Origin: Acidimicrobiales bacterium
GTDB lineage: Bacteria; Actinomycetota; Acidimicrobiia; Acidimicrobiales; SZUA-35
Assembly: GCA_028285495.1 (NCBI GenBank)
Contig: JANQPB010000012.1
Span: 116,575 to 180,574, forward strand
DNA length: 64,000 nt
Direction of reading: 5' to 3'
Shown: in pieces, positions 58,471 through 64,000 of the stretch
Layout of the letters: each line of letters starts with the position of its first letter
Numbering within the stretch: position 1 is the first letter of the stretch
Position numbers and translations under genes: made by a program
The notes under the pieces: generated by a model
Databases searched by the model: none
Told to the model about the DNA's origin: nothing
What the model saw: the letters and a program-made list of their open reading frames with translations, nothing else

Positions 58471-59118
58471 TCAGCCGCGGGCCTCGGCGGCGATCCGCTT
58501 CTTGGTCGCCGCCCAGCCACAGATCGGGCACGCCGCCAGGTCGTGGCGCCTGGCCGGGCAGTATTCGCGACCGAAGTAGATGATCTGGAGGTGGCGGCGG
58601 TTCCAGGTGTCGGTCGGGAACACCGCCTTCAGGTCCCTCTCGGTCTTGTCGACCGTCGTGCCGTTCGACAGGCCCCACCGATCGGCCAGTCGGTGGATGT
58701 GGGTGTCGACCGGGAACGCCGGCACGCCGAACGCCTGGGCCATCACCACGCTGGCCGTCTTGTGGCCGACGCCGGCCAGGCTCTCGAGGAACTCCCAGTC
58801 GGGCCGCACCTCGCCGCCGTCGTCGATGATCTGGTGGGCCATGGCCGACAGGTTCCTCGCCTTGGTCGGCGCCAGCCCGATCTCGCGGATCAGCTCGAGG
58901 ATCTCGTCCGGGGGCAACGCCGCCATCTCCTCCGGCGTGTCGGCGACGGCGAAGAGACTCGGTGTCACTTCGTTGACTTTCTTGTCGGTCGTCTGGGCCG
59001 ACAGGGCGACGGCGACCAGCAGGGTGTACGGATCGGTGTGGTCGAGCGGGATCGGCGGCTCGGGATAGAGGTCGTCGAGGATCTCGCCGATCTTCTGCGC
59101 CTTGTCGAGTCGTTTCAT
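58471..59118 (-). CDS. nth: Endonuclease III
   Basis: Bifunctional DNA glycosylase/AP lyase for oxidised pyrimidines, 215 aa. Helix-hairpin-helix LAGVGHKTA provides catalytic Lys120, and Asp138 lies in FPVDTHIHRL. The C-terminal iron-sulfur region has only three Cys (187, 197, 200; spacing x9 and x2) instead of the usual four with C-x6-C-x2-C-x5-C, so cluster binding may be altered or absent. The reading CPARRHDLAACPICGWA looks like a distinct subclass. Confidence 0.92.
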   Translation of the reverse strand: MKRLDKAQKIGEILDDLYPEPPIPLDHTDPYTLLVAVALSAQTTDKKVNEVTPSLFAVADTPEEMAALPPDEILELIREIGLAPTKARNLSAMAHQIIDDGGEVRPDWEFLESLAGVGHKTASVVMAQAFGVPAFPVDTHIHRLADRWGLSNGTTVDKTERDLKAVFPTDTWNRRHLQIIYFGREYCPARRHDLAACPICGWAATKKRIAAEARG

Positions 59119-59212
59119 GGGCCGCCAACCCTATCGCTCGTTCGGTATCGGGTCCGGCGGTCGTTTCGGCCCGGTCTGTAACCGCGGTGAAACAACCGCT
59201 CCAACCCCACTT

Positions 59213-59241
59213 TTGACGGACCGGCCGCAACTGTCTACCTT
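59213..59241 (+). promoter_or_regulatory. Candidate sigma-70-type promoter of the branched-chain amino-acid transporter operon
   Basis: TTGACG (59213-59218) and TACCTT (59236-59241) are separated by 17 bases, matching actinobacterial housekeeping promoters (TTGAC, TAnnnT). The start would lie near 59248, giving a leader of about 60 bases before the GTG at 59310. Confidence 0.6.
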
Positions 59242-59309
59242 CTGACGGCACGTAGTGGAGGGCCGGCCGGGACCGGCCTGGTTTGGTGTGAACAAGGGGG
59301 AAGAACCTC

Positions 59310-60077
59310 GTGTCCTTGCTTGATGTCTCCGACATCACGGTGCGGTTCGGGGGCATCACTGCTCTCGACCAATTGTCCTTCACCATCGAAGAGGGTCAGA
59401 TCTGCGCGCTGATCGGTCCGAACGGCGCGGGCAAGACGACGCTGTTCAACGTCGTGAGCCGCATCTACGACCCGACCGAGGGATCGCTCACCTTCGACGG
59501 CACCGACCTGCTGCAGCTCGCCCCACACCAGATCTCGCAGAAGGGCGTCTATCGCACGTTCCAGAACCTGGCCCTCTGGCCCGGCATGACCGTGCTGCAG
59601 AACGTGATGGTCGGCGACCACACCAACACGTCGGCCAACTTCTTCACCTCCATGCTCCGCCTCGGCACCCGGGGCGAAGAGAAGGACCTGAAGCTCCGGG
59701 CCTGGCAAGCGCTCGAGGAGCTCGGCCTCGAGCAGCACGCCTTCCATCCGGCCGCCGGGCTGCCGTTCGGCACGCTCAAGCGGATCGAGCTGGCCAGGGC
59801 GCTGGTCGGCAACCCCCGGTTGCTGATGCTCGACGAGCCGGCCAGCGGCCTCACCCATTCCGAGGTCGACGAGCTGGCGGAGGCGATCCGCCAGCTGCGC
59901 GACAACCACGACCTGACGATCCTCCTCGTCGAGCACCACATGCGCATGGTGATGGGGATCTCGGAGAAGGTCGTCGTGCTCAACTTCGGCAAGAAGATCT
60001 CCGAGGGGGTTCCCGCCGAGGTGCGGGAGGACCCCCAGGTGATCGAGGCGTATCTCGGGAGCTCCGCGAACACATGA
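59310..60077 (+). CDS. livG: Branched-chain amino-acid ABC transporter ATP-binding protein LivG
   Basis: ATPase of 255 aa, first gene of a five-gene HAAT-family import operon. Walker A GPNGAGKTT, the LivG-type QNLALWPGMTVLQNVMVG, a signature region PFGTLKRIELARAL (degenerate as in LivG), Walker B LLMLDEPASGL and EHHMRMV. GTG start at 59310. It overlaps the next ATPase gene by four bases. The system could take up amino acids, urea or amides. Confidence 0.93.
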   Translation: MSLLDVSDITVRFGGITALDQLSFTIEEGQICALIGPNGAGKTTLFNVVSRIYDPTEGSLTFDGTDLLQLAPHQISQKGVYRTFQNLALWPGMTVLQNVMVGDHTNTSANFFTSMLRLGTRGEEKDLKLRAWQALEELGLEQHAFHPAAGLPFGTLKRIELARALVGNPRLLMLDEPASGLTHSEVDELAEAIRQLRDNHDLTILLVEHHMRMVMGISEKVVVLNFGKKISEGVPAEVREDPQVIEAYLGSSANT

Positions 60078-60826
60078 CCGACACCAGCAACCCATCGTCC
60101 TCGAACGGGGCCTCGTCCGGTCCGCCCATGCTCGAGGTCGCCGGCCTCGACGCCCGCTACGGCGAGATCCAGGTCCTCCGTGACATCACGTTCAACGTGC
60201 CGACCGGTGACGTGGTCGTCATCCTCGGTGCCAACGGCGCCGGCAAGACGACCACGCTCCGCTCGATCTGCAACATGGTGACCTGCTCGGGCGCGATCAA
60301 CCTCGATGGCCAGGACATCTCCCGCAAGAACACGGCCGACATCGTCAACCTCGGCGTCGCCCACGTGCCGCAGGGTCGCGGCACGTTCCCCGAGCTGTCG
60401 GTGCTCGACAACCTCGAGGTCGGCGGCTACGTCCGCAAGGATTCGCTCGACGACGACATCGATCGCTGGTTCCAGATGTTCCCCCGGCTCAAGGAGCGCA
60501 AGGACCAGCTCGCCGGCTCGCTGTCCGGCGGCGAGCAGCAGATGCTGGCGGTGGCCAGGGCCCTGATGTCGCGGCCGAAGCTCGTGCTCCTCGACGAGCC
60601 ATCGCTCGGGCTGGCCCCGCTGATCATCGAGGACCTGTTCAACACCTTCCGGGAGCTCAATCAAGAGTCCGGGGTGACCATGCTCCTGGTCGAGCAGAAC
60701 GCCAACCTGGCGCTCGACATCGCCCAGCACGGCTACGTGCTCGAGGCTGGCGAGATCGTCCTCGACGGTCCCGCCGACGTGTTGAAGAACGACCCGGCCG
60801 TCCAGGACGCCTACCTCGGCGCCTGA
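60074..60826 (+). CDS. livF: Branched-chain amino-acid ABC transporter ATP-binding protein LivF
   Basis: Second ATPase, 250 aa. Walker A GANGAGKTTT, HVPQGRGTFPELSVLDNL, signature SLSGGEQQMLAVARAL, Walker B LVLLDEPSLGLAP and a C-terminal VEQNANLALDIA are the usual LivF marks. An N-terminal Ser/Asn-rich extension of about 20 residues precedes the ATPase fold. Translational coupling through ATGA overlap with livG. It would pair with LivG under the two permeases. Confidence 0.93.
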   Translation: MTDTSNPSSSNGASSGPPMLEVAGLDARYGEIQVLRDITFNVPTGDVVVILGANGAGKTTTLRSICNMVTCSGAINLDGQDISRKNTADIVNLGVAHVPQGRGTFPELSVLDNLEVGGYVRKDSLDDDIDRWFQMFPRLKERKDQLAGSLSGGEQQMLAVARALMSRPKLVLLDEPSLGLAPLIIEDLFNTFRELNQESGVTMLLVEQNANLALDIAQHGYVLEAGEIVLDGPADVLKNDPAVQDAYLGA

Positions 60827-60832
60827 GGCCGG

Positions 60833-60863
60833 ACCAACCCGACTCACCAACCCGACTCACCAA
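60833..60863. repeat. Short 13-bp tandem repeat between livF and livH
   Basis: ACCAACCCGACTC occurs twice head to tail (60833-60845 and 60846-60858), followed by the first five bases of a third copy. It fills part of the 60-bp gap between livF and livH. Probably slippage. Confidence 0.7.
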
Positions 60864-60886
60864 ACGGAGCCGAGCGAAGGTCCCTC

Positions 60887-61942
60887 ATGGCAACAGCGCA
60901 ACTCGAATCACGACCGAACATCCTGGTCGACAACTGGCAGCGGATCCTGGGCTTCGGCGTACCGATCGCCTTCCTGATCTGGTACATCGCCGACGACGTC
61001 GTCGACGGCGGCGCCCGCCTCTTCTTCCAGCGCCTCTTCGACGGCCTCGACAACGGGGCGGTCTACTCGATCGTGGCCGTCGCCCTGGTGCTCATCTTCA
61101 AGGCGACGACGCTGATCAACTTCGCCCAGGGTGAGCTGGCCATGTTCGGCACCTTCCTGGCCTACGTCGGTGCGGTGACGCTTGGCTGGCAGAGCTTCAC
61201 GATCGGGCCGATCCAGGCCGGCCTGATCCTGGCCATCATCGTGGCCATGATCATCTCGGCCGCAGCCGGATCGGCGATCGAACGGGTCCTGATCCGGCCG
61301 TTCGACCCGTCCGACCACCTGCCGGTCGTGCTGATCACCCTCGGGCTGTTCCTGATCCTCAACGCCTTCGCAGCCTTCATCTGGAACGTCAACCCCCGCC
61401 CGTTCCCCAGCATGTTCCCCGACCGGACGAACTTCATCGATGTGTTCGGCGCCCGCCTGTTCTACGACGTGATCGGTACCTGGGCCGTGCTCGGGGCCAT
61501 GGGTGTCGCCCTGTACTTCATCCTGCAGCGGACCAAGATCGGTCTGGCCTTCCGGGCGGTGTCGTCCAACACCGAGTCGTCCCGCCTGGTCGGGGTCCGG
61601 GTCGGCCGGGTGCTCATGTTCGGCTGGGCGCTCGCCTCGGCCTTCGGCACCCTCGGCGGCTCGATGGTCGCCCCGAAGCTCTTCCTCAAGCCGGACATGA
61701 TGGCGCTGCTCCTGATCTTCTCCTTCGCCGCCGCCACGATCGGTGGGCTCGACTCGCTCGTCGGCGCCGTCGTCGGTGGTGTCACCATCGGGCTCATCCA
61801 GAGCCTCCTGGTCGGCTACCTCGGCGACAACAACAGTGCGTTCATCATCCTCAGCCTGGCGGTCGCCTTCGCCGTGATCCTGCTGGTGCTGTGGTTCAAG
61901 CCTGCTGGCCTGTTCGGGACCTCACGGGTCGAACGGGTGTAG
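60887..61942 (+). CDS. livH: Branched-chain amino-acid ABC transporter permease LivH
   Basis: Integral membrane permease of 351 aa with eight or more helices. LivH signature segments are YSIVAVALVLIFKATTLINFAQGELAM, ERVLIRPF and FRAVSSNTESSRLVGVRVGRV (EAA-like loop). The first helix is preceded by a 25-residue cytoplasmic segment. ATG start. Confidence 0.94.
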   Translation: MATAQLESRPNILVDNWQRILGFGVPIAFLIWYIADDVVDGGARLFFQRLFDGLDNGAVYSIVAVALVLIFKATTLINFAQGELAMFGTFLAYVGAVTLGWQSFTIGPIQAGLILAIIVAMIISAAAGSAIERVLIRPFDPSDHLPVVLITLGLFLILNAFAAFIWNVNPRPFPSMFPDRTNFIDVFGARLFYDVIGTWAVLGAMGVALYFILQRTKIGLAFRAVSSNTESSRLVGVRVGRVLMFGWALASAFGTLGGSMVAPKLFLKPDMMALLLIFSFAAATIGGLDSLVGAVVGGVTIGLIQSLLVGYLGDNNSAFIILSLAVAFAVILLVLWFKPAGLFGTSRVERV

Positions 61943-62004
61943 GTGGACGGGAGAGACGCCGTGCGAGACGCCGCAAGTTGTGACCTGGTGAAAGGACCGA
62001 TTCG

Positions 62005-63219
62005 ATGACCCTCCTGGTGCTCCTGGTGATCGCCGTTGCCGTGATCGCCTTCGCCGCCACCCGCAAGGAGCCCGTGCTCCGCATGGCGGAGGGCAGCTCC
62101 CAGCATCGGACGTACCTGATCGTGACCTGGGGCCTGTTCCTGCTGCTCGCGATCGCACTGCCGTACATCCTCACGGCGGTGTCGGGCGAGTTCATGGTCG
62201 GTCGGATGAACCGTGCCCTCTACCTGGCGGTCGCCATCCTCGGCGTCAACCTGGTGGTCGGCTACTCGGGCCTGATCGCCCTCGGTCACTCGGCGTTCGT
62301 CGGCCTCGGGGCCTTCACTGCGGCGTCGCTGATCATGGACCACGGGTGGGACTACTGGATGACGATCCCCATGGCGATGCTCTTCACCTTCGTCATCGGC
62401 GTCCTGCTCGGCATCCCGGCGCTGCGGATCCGCGGCCTCTACCTGGCGTTGCTGACGATCGCCCTGGCGGCGATGTTCCCGACACTGGCCAAACTCGACA
62501 TCTGGGGCATCGCCGATCGAACCGGCGGCGTGAACGGTCGCAACATCGAGGAGGAGATCGTCGCCCCCGGGTGGGTGCAGACGATCCTCCAGATCGACGA
62601 CACCTCGGACCAGCAGGCGATCTACCGCTACTTCATCATCGCCTTCTTCACGGCCATGGCCTTCCTGATCACCCGCAACCTGATCAAGAGCCGCCCCGGT
62701 CGGGCCATCATCGCCATCCGTGACAACGAGACGGGGGCCGCGGTCAGCGGCGTCAACCTGCCGATGTACAAGACGATCACCTTCGGGGTGAGCGCGGCGC
62801 TCGGCGGCCTCGCCGGTGTGCTGTGGGCCATGAACTCGGCCTTCGTGGCCGAGCAGGACTTCCAGTTCGCCCCGCTGGCCATCCCGCTGCTCATCGGGCT
62901 GGTGATCGGCGGCGTCGGCACCCTCGAGGGCTCGCTGATCGGGGCGATGGTCTACGTCTTCGTCAACGAGTGGTCCAAGGGCGTCGACGACTCCATCGGT
63001 GATGCCGGCCTCGACATCCCGAACCTCGAGAAGCTCACGCCGGCCGTGTTCGGCATCATCCTGATCCTGGTCACCTTCTTCGCCCCCGGCGGCATCGCCG
63101 GGTTCGGCAAGCTCCTGAAGCGCAAGGTCGTCCAGATCATCCCCCAGCCACCGGCCGGTGCGGCGGTCTCCGCCCCCGACCCGGGAGTCGAGGACGTCGT
63201 ACCCGAACCCGTTGGCTGA
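62005..63219 (+). CDS. livM: Branched-chain amino-acid ABC transporter permease LivM
   Basis: Second permease, 404 aa. LivM-type motif NLVVGYSGLIALGHSAFVGLGA, a LRIRGLYLALLTIALA helix and the cytoplasmic loop SRPGRAIIAIRDNETGAAVSGVNL are present. The N-terminal 30 residues add one extra hydrophobic helix, and the C-terminus carries a Pro/Val-rich tail. Pairs with LivH. The 130-bp gap downstream, up to the binding-protein gene, shows no gene. Confidence 0.94.
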   Translation: MTLLVLLVIAVAVIAFAATRKEPVLRMAEGSSQHRTYLIVTWGLFLLLAIALPYILTAVSGEFMVGRMNRALYLAVAILGVNLVVGYSGLIALGHSAFVGLGAFTAASLIMDHGWDYWMTIPMAMLFTFVIGVLLGIPALRIRGLYLALLTIALAAMFPTLAKLDIWGIADRTGGVNGRNIEEEIVAPGWVQTILQIDDTSDQQAIYRYFIIAFFTAMAFLITRNLIKSRPGRAIIAIRDNETGAAVSGVNLPMYKTITFGVSAALGGLAGVLWAMNSAFVAEQDFQFAPLAIPLLIGLVIGGVGTLEGSLIGAMVYVFVNEWSKGVDDSIGDAGLDIPNLEKLTPAVFGIILILVTFFAPGGIAGFGKLLKRKVVQIIPQPPAGAAVSAPDPGVEDVVPEPVG

Positions 63220-63349
63220 CCCCCCCCAATAAAGACGGGAGTGCCAACCCGGCACGCCTCGCATCGACTACACAGAACCAAGATCTCGTTCTGGTGTGTG
63301 CCGCGACCTGCGGTCCACGCCGGTAGCAAACAGAGGAGAGACATTCACC

Positions 63350-64000
63350 ATGACACGACTAGCCAAGCTGCTGTCGTTGCTGTTCGCTTTCACCCTCGTG
63401 GTGGCGGCGTGCGGTAGCGACGACGACACGACCGAAGCCGGCGAATCCGCAGAGGAGTCAGGCGAGGAGGCCGCCGAGGAGTCAGAGGACGATCTCGCCG
63501 GTGGCGGTGTCGACGATGACGAGGCCGCCGATGCGGTCGAGGAGGCGGCCGAGGAGGAGGCTCCCGACGACACGGCTGATGCTGCCGGTTCGATCGAGGA
63601 GCTCGAGGTCCAGTGGGCTGCGAACCGCCAGGCCGTGGTCGACAACATCAATGCCAACGGCTGGGGCGTCAACGAGGACAACGTGCTCATCGGCCCGGGT
63701 GGGTTCGAGATCGATCTCAACAACTGCCCGTCGGATTGGACCGATGATGCCGGTCTTGGTGACGCGATCACGATCGGTCATACGACCGCCCAGTCGGGCA
63801 ACCTCGCTGCCTACGGCAACATCGCGGCGGGCATGGAGGTCTACTTCGACTACGTGAACGAGACCGGTGGCGTCGGCGGCCTGCCGATCGAGCTGGTGGT
63901 CAAGGATGACGAGTACGTCGCCACGAAGACGATCGAGCTGGTCGACGAGCTGTTGCAGGCCGAGGATCCGTTCTACGTCACGACGCTCGGTTCGCCCAAC
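63350..64000 (+). CDS. Branched-chain amino-acid-type substrate-binding lipoprotein (partial)
   Basis: Truncated by the window end; 217 residues are visible. Signal peptide with lipobox VVAAC (Cys21), then about 70 residues of acidic low-complexity spacer (Asp/Glu/Ala-rich), then the start of a LivJ/LivK-type type 1 periplasmic binding fold: ITIGHTTAQSGNLAAYGNIAAGMEVYFDYVNE-like opening (residues about 142-173), GGLPIELVVKDDEY, ELVDELLQAE. It is the receptor of the upstream LivGFHM system. ATG at 63350 follows GAGGAGAG. Confidence 0.9.
   Translation, partial: MTRLAKLLSLLFAFTLVVAACGSDDDTTEAGESAEESGEEAAEESEDDLAGGGVDDDEAADAVEEAAEEEAPDDTADAAGSIEELEVQWAANRQAVVDNINANGWGVNEDNVLIGPGGFEIDLNNCPSDWTDDAGLGDAITIGHTTAQSGNLAAYGNIAAGMEVYFDYVNETGGVGGLPIELVVKDDEYVATKTIELVDELLQAEDPFYVTTLGSPN

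Overview
The window is GC-rich, densely coded chromosomal DNA with many GTG starts, short gaps and 4-base gene overlaps. Gene content points to a free-living, probably aquatic or marine actinobacterium, most plausibly in or near Acidimicrobiia: a CarD regulator, DUF3039 and DUF2510 proteins, actinobacterial FadE/DmdC-type acyl-CoA dehydrogenase, an NDMA-type alcohol dehydrogenase, MurA with Asp in place of the catalytic Cys, a proton-pumping rhodopsin, and acidic lipoprotein linkers. The taxon is inferred from family resemblance; no rRNA is present. I saw no prophage, IS element, CRISPR array or biosynthetic cluster.

Layout. 0-6 kb: end of a possible ParA-like gene, the Trk potassium uptake pair, an HpaI-type aldolase, uracil-DNA glycosylase and a GH3 lipoprotein. 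6-13.6 kb: a Thr/Ser-rich secreted protein, an M20 peptidase, 5-formyl-THF cyclo-ligase, a crotonase, a selenocysteine-containing peroxiredoxin, a nucleoside hydrolase-ribokinase pair and galE. 13.8-25 kb: DUF2510/RDD membrane proteins, carD, a metallo-beta-lactamase-like protein without its metal motif, acyl-CoA dehydrogenase, lgt, a uridine kinase-like protein, murA, a serine hydrolase and a DEAD-box helicase. 25-36 kb: an orphan adenine methyltransferase, metX, an Fpg/Nei glycosylase, tRNA-Gly(GCC), a substrate-binding protein fused to a fasciclin domain, and two adjacent small-molecule kinases. 35.6-40.3 kb: gamma-glutamyltransferase, then a light-related island with rhodopsin, a divergently transcribed B12-dependent photoreceptor-type regulator and a frameshifted NTF2-like gene. 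40.3-51.4 kb: isocitrate dehydrogenase, a complete five-gene peptide ABC transporter, an alcohol dehydrogenase and malic enzyme. 51.4-64 kb: two SDRs diverging from a MaoC pair, PhyH dioxygenase, dienelactone hydrolase, thiol peroxidase, a two-gene UGSC selenoprotein locus, endonuclease III, and a branched-chain amino-acid-type ABC operon whose binding-protein gene runs off the end.

Two themes stand out. First, two genes contain an in-frame UGA exactly where a redox-active Cys/Sec is expected: the peroxiredoxin (TPG-U-T) and the UGSC protein (GD-U-GSC). The second has a perfect 9-bp hairpin 10 nt downstream that resembles the E. coli fdhF SECIS apex. Both would be split by ordinary gene calling. 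The host should therefore encode selenocysteine machinery, but none lies in this window. Second, the rhodopsin is divergent from a LitR/CarH-like regulator that keeps the W-x9-EH adenosylcobalamin photoreceptor signature, and a 22-bp motif in the shared promoter recurs (17 of 22 identical) upstream of the adjacent NTF2-like gene. This suggests a small light-controlled regulon.
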